Positions 24,454-32,654 of a stretch of 64,000 bases of DNA are shown here, one piece after another. The notes below the pieces were generated by a model. The model saw only the letters and a list, made by a program, of their open reading frames with translations. It was not told where the DNA came from and did no database searches. Both the position numbers and the translations under genes were made by a program. The stretch spans positions 1-64,000 of the forward strand of contig DATLFC010000074.1 in assembly GCA_035525015.1 (NCBI GenBank). Reading direction: 5' to 3'. Positions within the stretch are counted from its first letter, which is position 1, and every line of letters begins with the position of its first letter. The DNA comes from DATLEX01 sp035525015 (GTDB lineage: Bacteria; Acidobacteriota; Thermoanaerobaculia; Gp7-AA8).

Positions 24454-25373
24454 TCCAGCTTGATCCTCGGGTCCGCGACTCCGTAGAGGAGATCGCTGAT
24501 GAAGTTCACCAGGATGTAGGTCAGGGCGATGACGAGAATCGAGGCCTGCACCTGCGGGTAATCGCGCGAGCTGATCGACTGGATCAGCAGACGTCCCAGC
24601 CCCGGCCAGGAAAAGATCTGCTCGGTGATGATCGCGCCGGTCAGGAGCGAGCCGAACTGCAGCGCCAGCACCGTGATCACCGGAATGAGCGCATTCTTCA
24701 AGGCGTGGGTGAAGATCGCCTTCATCTTCCCGACGCCTTTGGCCATGGCGGTCGTCACGTAGAGCTGCCCCAGTTCCTCCGCCAGGCTCACACGGATCAT
24801 GCGCGTCAGGATCGCGGCGAGCGACAGTCCCATCGTCAAGGACGGGAGAACAAGCGATCGCAGACCTTCTTCACGACCCGATACCGGGAACCACGGCAGA
24901 TTGATGGCGAAGGCGATGATCAGCAGCGGTCCGAACCAGAAGCTCGGCATGGATACGCCGATCAGAGCGAAGAACCGGGCTACGTTGTCGATCCACGAGT
25001 TGCGGTAGATCGCCGAGACGATGCCAAGGGGGAAGGCCACCAGCAGCGCGACGAACATCGATCCGAACGCCAGCTGCATCGTGGCCGGATACCGGAGCCG
25101 GATCTCCTCTGCCACGCTCTCTCCGGTGCGGAACGAAGTGCCGAGGTCGCCACGGGCCAGGTTCCTCAGGTAAGTGACGTACTGCTGCCACAGCGGCTGA
25201 TCGAGTCCGAGGGCCTTGCGCACGTTCTCGATGTCCTGCGGGCGCGCCCCCTCGCCGGCGATCTGCACGGCCGGATCGCCGGGGATGAGATGGATGAGCG
25301 CGAAGATGAGCGTGAGGATCCCGAGCGTAATCGGGATCATCTGCAGCAGGCGCCGGATGATGTACTGCGTCAT
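24450..25373 (-). CDS. dppB: ABC transporter permease, DppB-type
   Basis: A 307-residue permease. It begins MTQYIIRRLLQMIPITLGIL, the standard start of DppB proteins, with six predicted helices and the coupling loop LYVTTAMAKGVGKMKAIF. It pairs with dppC through an ATGA overlap. It follows tldE after 38 bp on the same strand, so tldD, tldE, dppB and dppC may be one transcript. Substrate probably a peptide or nickel-like solute; not decidable here. Confidence 0.88.
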   Translation of the reverse strand: MTQYIIRRLLQMIPITLGILTLIFALIHLIPGDPAVQIAGEGARPQDIENVRKALGLDQPLWQQYVTYLRNLARGDLGTSFRTGESVAEEIRLRYPATMQLAFGSMFVALLVAFPLGIVSAIYRNSWIDNVARFFALIGVSMPSFWFGPLLIIAFAINLPWFPVSGREEGLRSLVLPSLTMGLSLAAILTRMIRVSLAEELGQLYVTTAMAKGVGKMKAIFTHALKNALIPVITVLALQFGSLLTGAIITEQIFSWPGLGRLLIQSISSRDYPQVQASILVIALTYILVNFISDLLYGVADPRIKLE

Positions 25374-25411
25374 GGGGCGGAACCGAGCCGGTGCAAACTC
25401 CGTGTCACTCT

Positions 25412-26758
25412 TCAGCCGGCCGTGAAGTTCCAGCCGCGGATTCGCACCGTGGGAGCCATCGTTCCGCCGAAAGCGTTGTACCAGGTGCCGATGGCGCGCC
25501 GCTCACGAGTCAGACCATCGACCTGTGCGAACGCCTCGACGATCGACTGCGTCCAGCGGAGATTCGGGAGGCGGGCAGTCACTCTCCCGTCGCGGATGAG
25601 GAATGTCCCGTCGCGCGTCGTTCCCGTCATCAGCGCGCTTTTCGGCTCGAGGAGCCCGTTCACGTAATTGAAGCGAGTGACCCAGATGCCGCGCTCGGTC
25701 GAGCGGATGAGCTCCTCACGCGTGGCACCCCCCGGGTCGACGGTCAGATGAAACGCTGCGCCATGCTCGGGTGACCCGAGATGCCAGGCGTTGCCGGTGG
25801 CGGGGATTCCGAGTCGGTCCGACCACGCTTTGTCGACCACCGGCGTCCGGATGACGCCGCGCTCGATCAGCGGAATGCGCCGCTTCGGAATCCCCTCGAG
25901 GTCGAACGGGAAAGGCATGAACGCCGGATCGGCGGCGTCATCGGCGATGGTCAGCGACTCCGACAGCTTGCGGATGCCGAGATTTCCGACGAAGAACGAG
26001 GAGCCGTCTTCGTAAGACTGGCCACAGAACGTGATCATGTTCATCCAGTCGAGCACTTCCGCGATCGCGGCCGGCTCGAGAATCACGTCATACCGCCCCG
26101 GCTGGAATGCCTCCTGCGAGCCTGAGAGCATCGTCGCCTTCCCGGAGGCCTCTTCCCCCAGCTCCTCGATCCGGATGGCCGCGGCGCTGCGGGCGCAGCG
26201 GCTGGCGTATCCCGATGTGTTGCCGTGCAGGGCGATGACCGTCGCGTCGGCCAGCGTCGCGCGGCAGAAACGACGGACACCGCTCGTGTTGCCACAGGCG
26301 ACGGCGACGGCGGCGGTGCTGTACGAGCCGGCGAACCGGATCGAAGACCCGGCGCCGCGATCGAACATCGCCCGCAGCTCGCGCGCTTTGCCGGCCGGCG
26401 GCAGCGCAGCCGTGGTCTCGTCGAACGTCGGCAGATCGGGTGCGGCCTCCGTGCCGCCGTAAAGCCCCTGGAAGCGTGGAAGGGGCCGAGCGTGCCTGGC
26501 CGCCTCTCTCGCCAGTGCCGCCGTGCGGCCGATCTCGTCATCATCGAAGGACGTCGTCGACGCCACTCCCATCGCTCCGTTCACTACGACCCGCAGCGAC
26601 AGCTCCGCGGCGATCTCGGACATGTTCTGATGAACGTTCGAGTCGGCGAAGCGGCTGATGTTCCGGTCGGTGGCGATGACGGCGGCATCGGCCTCGTCGG
26701 CCTCCGCCGCGCCGAGGGCGCGCTGCAGGATCTCGAGCGCCCTCGACTCGCTCAGCAT
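25412..26758 (-). CDS. tldE: TldE/PmbA-family metalloprotease subunit
   Basis: A 448-residue PmbA/TldE-like protein. ALGAAEADEADAAVIATD and NVHQNMSEIAAELSLRVVV near the N-terminus are the family start, and the C-terminal part has GSSFFVGNLGIRKLSESL and a GTTRDGTFLIRDG block. The gene starts with ATG 26758, which shares a base with the stop of tldD (TGATG). A longer frame to 26857 lies inside tldD and was rejected. TldD and TldE form a protease that processes small peptides such as microcin precursors and antitoxins; TldE itself lacks the HExxxH motif. Confidence 0.87.
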   Translation of the reverse strand: MLSESRALEILQRALGAAEADEADAAVIATDRNISRFADSNVHQNMSEIAAELSLRVVVNGAMGVASTTSFDDDEIGRTAALAREAARHARPLPRFQGLYGGTEAAPDLPTFDETTAALPPAGKARELRAMFDRGAGSSIRFAGSYSTAAVAVACGNTSGVRRFCRATLADATVIALHGNTSGYASRCARSAAAIRIEELGEEASGKATMLSGSQEAFQPGRYDVILEPAAIAEVLDWMNMITFCGQSYEDGSSFFVGNLGIRKLSESLTIADDAADPAFMPFPFDLEGIPKRRIPLIERGVIRTPVVDKAWSDRLGIPATGNAWHLGSPEHGAAFHLTVDPGGATREELIRSTERGIWVTRFNYVNGLLEPKSALMTGTTRDGTFLIRDGRVTARLPNLRWTQSIVEAFAQVDGLTRERRAIGTWYNAFGGTMAPTVRIRGWNFTAG

Positions 26759-28200
26759 CACGCCATTTCTACTCCGCGAAACCGCGCCGCCGGTGCGCCG
26801 TGCGCCACGCGCATCGTCTGCATGGGGTCGCCCTTGCCACAGTTCGGAAGTCCCCATACCTGCCAGCTGGCGGCATCGGCGACGGCGTCGCAGGCCCGCC
26901 AGAAGTCGGGGGTCGTGCCGGTGTAAACCGGATTCTTCAGGAGTCTGCCGATGCGGCCGTTCTCGATCTCCCAGGCGATCTCACAGCCGAACTGAAAGTT
27001 GAGCCGGACATCGTCGATCGACCACGACCTGTTCGTGTCGATGAGGATGCCGCGAGGCGTGTCGGCGATGATGTCGGCCAGCGGCGTCGCTCCAGGCTCG
27101 AGATTGATGTTCGTCATCCGGATGATCGGGATTCTGGCCGCGCTCTCGGCGCGCACCGTCCCGTTGGAGCGCCGTCCGATGACCGGCGCGGTGTCGCGGC
27201 CGGTGAGATAGGCGACGAAGATCCCGTTCTCCACCAGATGAAAGCGCTGCGCCGGGACTCCGTCGTCATCGAAGGCAAACGAGCCGATCGCTCCCGGCAC
27301 GGTGGCGTCGGCGACGATGTTCACCAGGTCCGAGCCGTAGCGGAAGGTTCCGAGCATGGGCGGCTGCAGAAACGACCCGCCGGCAAGCGAGATCTCCAGC
27401 CCCATGGCCCGGTCGAGCTCGGTTGGATGCCCGCACGATTCATGGACCTGCAGCGCCAGCTGTGACGATCCGATGATCAGGTCGCACCGTCCCGCCGGCG
27501 CTTTCGGCGCCTCGAGCAGCGCCAGCACCTCATCGCGGATCTGCAGCCCTTTGGCGGGGAGGTCGAGGCCTTCGATGAACTCCCACCCCGCCGCCTGGTA
27601 GTCGCCGCCGAATGGATTCGGATAGGTGCGGCGCTGGAAATCGCCGTTCGCGATCGCCACGGCGTCGATGCCCCCGCCCATCTGCGTCGTGGTCTGCTCG
27701 AGAAAGCTGCCCGCGGTCGATGCGAAAGCTTTTTCCTGCCGGTAGCAGGAGATCTCGCCCGAGACCTGGTGAATGCGGCGGTCGCCTCGCATCGGCTCGG
27801 TCGCCTCGAGCAGGCGGTCGATCTTTCTGTCGAGCGGGATCGACCAGGGGTCGATGGCAAAGGAAGACGACCATGAACCGACGTGCGGCTCGATCTCGCT
27901 CAGCGTCACCTTCGCCGTCGAGGCGATGTTGCTGGCGGCCGCAACGTCGAGGGCGCGCCGGGCTGTCGCCCGCAGCGACTCCTCCGATGTGTCGGCGCTG
28001 GCGGCGAATCCCCAGCCATCGCCCACGAGCACGCGCACTCCGACCGCCCGGTCGACCGTCGAGGCCAGGTGATCGATCTCGCCGTTGCGGACCTTGATGT
28101 GCTGCTGCAGCGTTCGCGTATACCGTACGTCCGCGTAGCGGAGCGAGCGCGCAGGCAGCGATGAGAGAACCTCGGCGAGCTGGTCTCGCCCCGGAGTCAT
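26758..28200 (-). CDS. tldD: TldD-family zinc metalloprotease
   Basis: A 480-residue TldD homologue. The zinc motif HESCGH (HExxxH) is at residues 253-258, with a C-terminal NCGKGDP as the third-ligand region. Together with TldE it forms a heterodimeric protease. The start is taken at ATG 28200; an upstream TTG at 28221 is possible. The ATG is preceded by a perfect TATAAT 10 bp upstream, so the transcript may be nearly leaderless. No peptide substrate gene (bacteriocin or RiPP precursor) was recognised nearby. Confidence 0.9.
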   Translation of the reverse strand: MTPGRDQLAEVLSSLPARSLRYADVRYTRTLQQHIKVRNGEIDHLASTVDRAVGVRVLVGDGWGFAASADTSEESLRATARRALDVAAASNIASTAKVTLSEIEPHVGSWSSSFAIDPWSIPLDRKIDRLLEATEPMRGDRRIHQVSGEISCYRQEKAFASTAGSFLEQTTTQMGGGIDAVAIANGDFQRRTYPNPFGGDYQAAGWEFIEGLDLPAKGLQIRDEVLALLEAPKAPAGRCDLIIGSSQLALQVHESCGHPTELDRAMGLEISLAGGSFLQPPMLGTFRYGSDLVNIVADATVPGAIGSFAFDDDGVPAQRFHLVENGIFVAYLTGRDTAPVIGRRSNGTVRAESAARIPIIRMTNINLEPGATPLADIIADTPRGILIDTNRSWSIDDVRLNFQFGCEIAWEIENGRIGRLLKNPVYTGTTPDFWRACDAVADAASWQVWGLPNCGKGDPMQTMRVAHGAPAARFRGVEMA

Positions 28201-28210
28201 GCGGTGCGGA

Positions 28211-28216
28211 ATTATA
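28211..28216 (-). promoter_or_regulatory. Perfect -10 box (TATAAT) close to the tldD start
   Basis: TATAAT on the minus strand ends 10 bp before the ATG of tldD. A start 6-8 bp downstream of the box would give a leader of only a few nucleotides. No good -35 hexamer is seen 17 bp upstream. No ribosome site fits before the ATG, in line with a leaderless message. Confidence 0.4.
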
Positions 28217-28257
28217 GACAACGCACAGACGGAACGCAGTTTGTAATGTCCGGCGGC

Positions 28258-29055
28258 ATGAAACGCTCCGTTGCCCAGCTCCTTTTCATCCTGGCCGCCG
28301 CCGTTCCCGCGTCCGCCTCATGGACCGACGTCGCCGCAGGCGTGGCCTATCGCCGCTTTGTTTCGGAAGGGCGCGACATTCACGCGGCCCGGATCGATCT
28401 GCGGCGCGTGGACATCCTCACCACGCCGGAAGCCGATCGCGGTCTCGTCGTCAGCGAATTCGCGGAGCGCCGCGGAACCGTCGTGGCGGTCAATGCCGAT
28501 TTCTTCGATCGCGATCGGAACCCGGTCGGGTTGTCGGTCGGACCATGCGGACCGTGGGAGGGCACGGCCGACAACGAGCGGCAGGCGGTCGTTGCCTTCG
28601 GCGACGATCGCGTCGAGATCTATCCGGAAAAGGAGCTCACGCCGCCGGAACCGTGGATGCGCGGAGCCGTTTCGGGATATCCCGTCCTCGTGCGAGGCTG
28701 CCGGGCCCGGACCTCGTCCGAGCTGCCGGGGGGTGACCTCTTCACCCGTTCTCCCCATCCGCGCACGGCGGTCGGCTTCTCGCGAGATGGAAACACGATG
28801 TACCTGGTGGTCGCGGACGGGCGGCGGACGGAGGTTCCCGGCCTCACTCTCCCGGAGCTGGCCTCATGGATGCGGCGGACGCTGAAGGTGTGCTCGGCCC
28901 TGAATCTCGACGGGGGAGGATCGAGCGCGATGTGGGTCGGCGGACGGATCGTCAATCGGCCCAGCGACGGATTGGAACGGCCCGTGGCCAACCATCTCGG
29001 CGTCGTGACCGCCGGAAGCACTGCCGTCGATTGCGATCAGCCCGGCCCGAAGTAA
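28258..29055 (+). CDS. Secreted phosphodiester glycosidase (NAGPA domain)
   Basis: A 265-residue secreted protein. After a signal peptide (MKRSVAQLLFILAAAVPASA), the NAGPA-type domain fills the rest. Family blocks are VVAVNADFFD, NLDGGGSSAMW, and RPVANHLGVV at the C-terminus. This domain removes N-acetylglucosamine from phosphodiester links in animals and is common in bacterial exopolysaccharide-related proteins. The ATG at 28258 gives the best signal peptide; 28246 is an alternative. The 3' end overlaps the convergent queD by 19 bp. Confidence 0.83.
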   Translation: MKRSVAQLLFILAAAVPASASWTDVAAGVAYRRFVSEGRDIHAARIDLRRVDILTTPEADRGLVVSEFAERRGTVVAVNADFFDRDRNPVGLSVGPCGPWEGTADNERQAVVAFGDDRVEIYPEKELTPPEPWMRGAVSGYPVLVRGCRARTSSELPGGDLFTRSPHPRTAVGFSRDGNTMYLVVADGRRTEVPGLTLPELASWMRRTLKVCSALNLDGGGSSAMWVGGRIVNRPSDGLERPVANHLGVVTAGSTAVDCDQPGPK

Positions 29056-29408
29056 TGGCAGCGGGACGTGCAGGTCTCCTCAATCGTGACCCTGTGCAGT
29101 CCGGGAAGCGACGGCGCGAGACGGTCCCAGATCCAGATGGCCAGGATCTCCGAGGTCGGATTCTGGAGGCCGTCGATCTCGTTGAGGAAGTAGTGGTCGA
29201 GTCTGGCCAGGAGCGGGTCGACAACCCGTTTCAGGTCGGCGAAATCCATCACCCACCCGCTGCGCTCTCCCACCTGGCCGCGCACAGCGACCTCGCCGCG
29301 GAACGAGTGACCATGGATGCGGCGGCACTTGTGTCCTTCTGCTACATTCGGCAGGTAGTGAGCGGCTTCGAACCGGAAGTCCTTTACGAGCTCGACCGGG
29401 CCTGGCAT
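29037..29408 (-). CDS. queD: 6-carboxy-5,6,7,8-tetrahydropterin synthase QueD
   Basis: A 123-residue QueD/PTPS-family enzyme that makes the pterin intermediate of queuosine. Zinc ligands are H17 in FEAAHYLP and H32 and H34 in RIHGHSF; the catalytic Cys is C28 in GHKCRR. FADLKRVVDPLL and NPTSEILAIWIW complete the family profile. The ATG at 29408 gives MPGPVELVKDFRFEAAH; the longer frame to 29903 runs into the opposite-strand gene and was dropped. queG lies 24 kb away. Confidence 0.9.
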   Translation of the reverse strand: MPGPVELVKDFRFEAAHYLPNVAEGHKCRRIHGHSFRGEVAVRGQVGERSGWVMDFADLKRVVDPLLARLDHYFLNEIDGLQNPTSEILAIWIWDRLAPSLPGLHRVTIEETCTSRCHYFGPG

Positions 29409-29471
29409 GCCCGGCGATTCTATCCGCCGCCGTTTGCACTGGTAGACCTTTTGCTCTGATGAGGCTCTGTT

Positions 29472-29891
29472 ATGAGCAACTACACAGCCACCGACCCGGG
29501 CCGGTCCCTTGGAACCATCATCAAGGAGCTGACCGCAGACTTCTCGACGCTGTTCCGAAGCGAGGTCGCGCTTCTGAAGCTCGAGATCAAAGACATGTTC
29601 GCCAAACTCGGGACCGGGGGAGCCATGATGGCAGGGGCGGTGTTCCTCTCCATCTTCGGCGTGGCGTTCCTGTTCGTGACCGTCACCCTCGCGCTCGTCG
29701 CCCTCGGTGTGCCGGCATGGGTCTCGTCGCTGATCGTGACGATCGTCCTCTTCGCCGGCGCGGGTGCCCTGGCCATGCTGGGCAAGAAGAAGATCGCGGC
29801 CGTGCAGTTCGTTCCCAGCGGCTCGGTCGAGCACATCCGGGACGACATCGAGTCCATCAAGTCCGATATCGAGCGTGTGAGGAGCCGCTGA
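29472..29891 (+). CDS. Phage-holin-family (YqjE-like) small membrane protein
   Basis: A 139-residue protein with two central membrane helices (about residues 48-73 and 80-102) and a charged C-terminal helix with EHIRDDIESIKSDIERV. The N-terminal stretch SLGTIIKELTADFSTLFRSEVALLKLEIK is typical of the holin-like superfamily PF07332/YqjE. Despite the name these are usually chromosomal stress-related proteins, and no phage genes are near. The next small gene follows after one base. Confidence 0.75.
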   Translation: MSNYTATDPGRSLGTIIKELTADFSTLFRSEVALLKLEIKDMFAKLGTGGAMMAGAVFLSIFGVAFLFVTVTLALVALGVPAWVSSLIVTIVLFAGAGALAMLGKKKIAAVQFVPSGSVEHIRDDIESIKSDIERVRSR

Positions 29892-29892
29892 C

Positions 29893-30189
29893 ATGGCCGA
29901 CACCGAGCATCAGAAAGTTCACATCGAGCGCGCCATCGAGCGCGCGCGTGAGGGCGTGAGTGAGCGCATCGACGAGCTCGATCACAAACTCCGCTCCTCC
30001 TTCAACCTCGGCGCCACCGTCAGTGAGCACGCGCCGCAGATGATGGCCGGCGGCGCCGCCCTCGGCTTCCTGGTCGGTTTCGGCTTCCCGAAGCTCTTCA
30101 GGAAGCTGCTGAAGGTCGGCGTCCCGGTGGCGCTCGTATCGCTGGCCGTGATGAAGGCGCGGAACGGCTCCGGCGACGATCTTTCATAA
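29893..30189 (+). CDS. Small membrane protein, ElaB/YqjD-like
   Basis: A 98-residue protein with an amphipathic helical N-terminal half (VHIERAIERAREGVSERIDEL) and a hydrophobic C-terminal part (MMAGGAALGFLVGFGFP, then a second short stretch near residues 73-86). Layout resembles the ElaB/YqjD/DUF883 ribosome-associated inner-membrane proteins, which often neighbour YqjE as here. Co-transcription with the gene before it is likely because only one base separates them. Confidence 0.65.
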   Translation: MADTEHQKVHIERAIERAREGVSERIDELDHKLRSSFNLGATVSEHAPQMMAGGAALGFLVGFGFPKLFRKLLKVGVPVALVSLAVMKARNGSGDDLS

Positions 30190-30194
30190 CGACC

Positions 30195-31271
30195 TCACTT
30201 TTCACTGCGCACGTAACGTCCCCCCGGCAGAGCCCGCACCCATCCGCCGATCTCCAGCTGCAGGAGTGATTCGGCGACGCCGCCCGCGCTGCGCCTGAGC
30301 TGCGCGGCGATCGCATCGATGTGGATCGCCTCGCTGCGCGTCAGCACCGACAGCACCTCGCGCAGCGGCTCTGGCGGCTCCTCCGGCTCCCGCCGCCCGG
30401 CCCGGAATTCACCCGGCAGCTCTTCCAGCACGTCGTCGATGTCGTGCACCAGCTTGGCGCCGTACTGGATCAGCCGATGGGTACCCTCCGATCCCGGCGT
30501 GAAAATCGAGCCGGGGACGGCGAATACCTCCCGGCCCTGTTCGGCGGCCATCCGGGCGGTGATGAGCGAGCCGCTCCGCCCCGTCGCCTCCACGATGATC
30601 GTTCCGAGGCAGAGCCCGGAGATGACACGGTTCCGGATGGGAAAGTTCTCCGGCAGGGGAGGGGTCCCGGGAGCGAACTCGGAGAGCACCAGCTGCTCGA
30701 CCTCGAGGCGGCGCAGCAGCCTTGCGTTGGCACGCGGGTAGGCGCGGTCGATGCCGGTGCCGAGGACGGCGATGGTATGGCCGCCGGCATCGAGAGCGGC
30801 GTGATGCGCCGCAGCATCGACACCGAGTGCGAGGCCGGAAACGACGGTCAAGCCGGCGTCGGCGAGCTGCCGGGCCAGCGAACGGGCGGCGTTGATGCCG
30901 TACGGCGATGCCCTTCGGGATCCGACGACGGCAATGCATGGGCTGCCCAGCAGTGCCGCGTCGCCGCGGAAATGGAGAGCCAGAGGCGGATCGATGATCT
31001 CGCGCAGCAGAGCCGGATAGGTCGCATCCTCGAGCGTGATCGTCGACCCCCGCAGCGCGAGGATCTGGTCGGGCGAGGCGATGGTTAACGGATTCTTTAC
31101 CACCGTCGCCTGATCCGGCGTTACGCTCAGCAGCGCCGCGAGAAATTGCGGCGAGGACGCGGCAACGTCCTGGAGAGAGGCGAAATGTTCGCGCAGGAGT
31201 CTGCTTCGGCTCGGTGTCAGAAAAGGGACGAGCGAATAAGCGATCAAACGATCGCGATTCTCATGTTGCAT
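30195..31271 (-). CDS. dprA: DNA-processing protein DprA
   Basis: A 358-residue DprA/Smf protein, which loads RecA on incoming single-stranded DNA in natural transformation. The Rossmann-like core has VVGSRRASPYG and VSGLALGVDAAAHHAAL, GTGIDRAYPRAN, and TGRSGSLITARMA, all diagnostic. A winged-helix C-terminal domain (about residues 300-355) is present. With PilT and prepilins in the window, competence is a possible joint function. The ATG at 31271 opens MQHENRDRLIAYS. Confidence 0.92.
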   Translation of the reverse strand: MQHENRDRLIAYSLVPFLTPSRSRLLREHFASLQDVAASSPQFLAALLSVTPDQATVVKNPLTIASPDQILALRGSTITLEDATYPALLREIIDPPLALHFRGDAALLGSPCIAVVGSRRASPYGINAARSLARQLADAGLTVVSGLALGVDAAAHHAALDAGGHTIAVLGTGIDRAYPRANARLLRRLEVEQLVLSEFAPGTPPLPENFPIRNRVISGLCLGTIIVEATGRSGSLITARMAAEQGREVFAVPGSIFTPGSEGTHRLIQYGAKLVHDIDDVLEELPGEFRAGRREPEEPPEPLREVLSVLTRSEAIHIDAIAAQLRRSAGGVAESLLQLEIGGWVRALPGGRYVRSEK

Positions 31272-31331
31272 GGGGTTACGGAAGACGAAACGCGGCGCAA
31301 CGGCGGAGGCCGGTCAGGTGGGCGCGGTCGA

Positions 31332-31337
31332 GTATAA
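31332..31337 (+). promoter_or_regulatory. Perfect -10 box (TATAAT) ahead of the lipoprotein operon
   Basis: TATAAT lies 78 bp upstream of the lipoprotein ATG at 31416, with no recognisable -35 hexamer. It falls in the divergent gap after dprA and is the best promoter candidate for the three-gene operon that follows. Confidence 0.4.
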
Positions 31338-31415
31338 TCGCCCGGCTTTGCCTCGCCAAGCCGCTCGTGCCGAGGAGCGGTGGTTTCCAACTCCCGAGCC
31401 CCAGGAGACCAATCG

Positions 31416-31946
31416 ATGACTGCACGCTCTCTGGCACTGACCCTCCTGCTGGCCGTCGGAAGCGGAGGGTGCGCGAGCAGCAGCGACCCGGCCACCCTGC
31501 AGGAGAGATTCGGCGTCCGGATGGCGAAGATGAATCTCTGGCGCGAAGCGATGTTCCGTTTCCAGCGCGCCGTGGAGATGAATCCGGAAAACGCCATGGC
31601 CCACAACAATCTGGCCGTGGCGCTGGAGGCGAACGGCGATTTCGATGGGGCGGGGGAGGCATACCGCGAGGCGATGCGGCTCGACCGCTCCAACGAGTAC
31701 ATCCAGAAGAACTACAGCCGTTTCGTCGAGTTCACGACGCGCGAACGGCGCCGGCAGCAGGAACGCCGTCCGGCGACCCGCACCGCGGCGTCGACGCCCG
31801 CAACGTCCAGTGTGGCGGAGCAGCCGGCGGAGCCGGCAGACGCCGAGCCGGTCGAAGTCGCGCCGGGCGATGCCGGGCCCGAACCGGCGCCGTCCGAACA
31901 ACCGCCCCCTCCGGCGCCACCGAATCCCCCGGGAGGTTCCTCATGA
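31416..31946 (+). CDS. TPR lipoprotein with Pro/Ala-rich tail
   Basis: A 176-residue predicted lipoprotein. The signal peptide ends in GSGGC (about residue 19). One to two tetratricopeptide units follow (FRFQRAVEMNPENAMAHNN and ALEANGDFDGAGEAYREAM), then an acidic, Pro- and Ala-rich tail. CAGGAGACC gives a good ribosome site before the ATG at 31416; a 12-residue extension was rejected. The stop overlaps the next start (ATGA). Likely an adaptor at the inner face of the outer membrane; function unknown. Confidence 0.75.
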   Translation: MTARSLALTLLLAVGSGGCASSSDPATLQERFGVRMAKMNLWREAMFRFQRAVEMNPENAMAHNNLAVALEANGDFDGAGEAYREAMRLDRSNEYIQKNYSRFVEFTTRERRRQQERRPATRTAASTPATSSVAEQPAEPADAEPVEVAPGDAGPEPAPSEQPPPPAPPNPPGGSS

Positions 31947-32635
31947 AGCGTTTCGCCGTCGTCGCCGCTCTCGCTCTCGCCTCATGGCCGGCCGCTGCCG
32001 GCGTGCTGGAGGTGAAGCTGAAGCTCCCGGTCAAACCGAAGCTGCAGATCGAGGGCGACGAGCGGATCGCGATCGCGCCGTTCATCATCGCGAGCGACGG
32101 GGAGCGGCGGAACGACCGCGCCGCGCGGGTCGATCTCCAGGCCGAGTTCCACCGCTATCTCCGGAAGCAGCTCAGCAAGAGTACGAAGCTGCGCGTCGTG
32201 GATGTCCCGGCCACACGCCTTCCGGGTGTCGATCTTCAGTCGCTCGAGGCCGCTATCGACTACTGGAGGAGCCTCGGCCTCGAAACCGGCGCCGACTACA
32301 TCGTGACGGGGTCCGTGGACTTCGACATCAACGACAAGTCGGGATACCGGACCGAAGAATTCGTCTCGCCGGCTGACGGACGGACGTTCTACCGGCAGGT
32401 GCTCGTCGAGTCGACCGGCTTCATCTTCGACATCGATCTCGTCGTGTTCGACGCCGACACGGGCGAGAAGGTCGTGGAGGAGAGCTTCCGCGACTTCAAG
32501 GAGTTCGACCAGCGGCATTACGACGAGATCCTCGGGCTCTTCGAAAATCTCCGCGCCCTGGAGAGTCAGCTGGTCGGGATCTTCGTGCCGCAGGAGACGT
32601 CGGCCAGCCGTTACGTATTCAGCAAGAGTCGGTGA
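31943..32635 (+). CDS. Secreted protein of unknown function, CsgG-like fold possible
   Basis: A 230-residue protein with a short signal peptide (MKRFAVVAALALASWPAAAG). The text RIAIAPFIIAS, a helical LQAEFHRYLRKQLSK stretch, then GADYIVTGSVDFDIN and DIDLVVFDADTGEKVVEE resemble the CsgG/curli-assembly and TolB-N-type fold, where a similar order appears. That resemblance is by eye only. It starts in an ATGA overlap with the lipoprotein gene and is 19 bp upstream of the protease-propeller-barrel gene, so the three are probably one export-related operon. Confidence 0.65.
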   Translation: MKRFAVVAALALASWPAAAGVLEVKLKLPVKPKLQIEGDERIAIAPFIIASDGERRNDRAARVDLQAEFHRYLRKQLSKSTKLRVVDVPATRLPGVDLQSLEAAIDYWRSLGLETGADYIVTGSVDFDINDKSGYRTEEFVSPADGRTFYRQVLVESTGFIFDIDLVVFDADTGEKVVEESFRDFKEFDQRHYDEILGLFENLRALESQLVGIFVPQETSASRYVFSKSR

Positions 32636-32654
32636 AGCTGCCGGTGGAGGCTCC

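Noticed and set aside
29472..30189. Prophage remnant suggested by the holin-type annotation
   Set aside because: The YqjE/holin-like family is common on chromosomes, and no other phage gene lies nearby.
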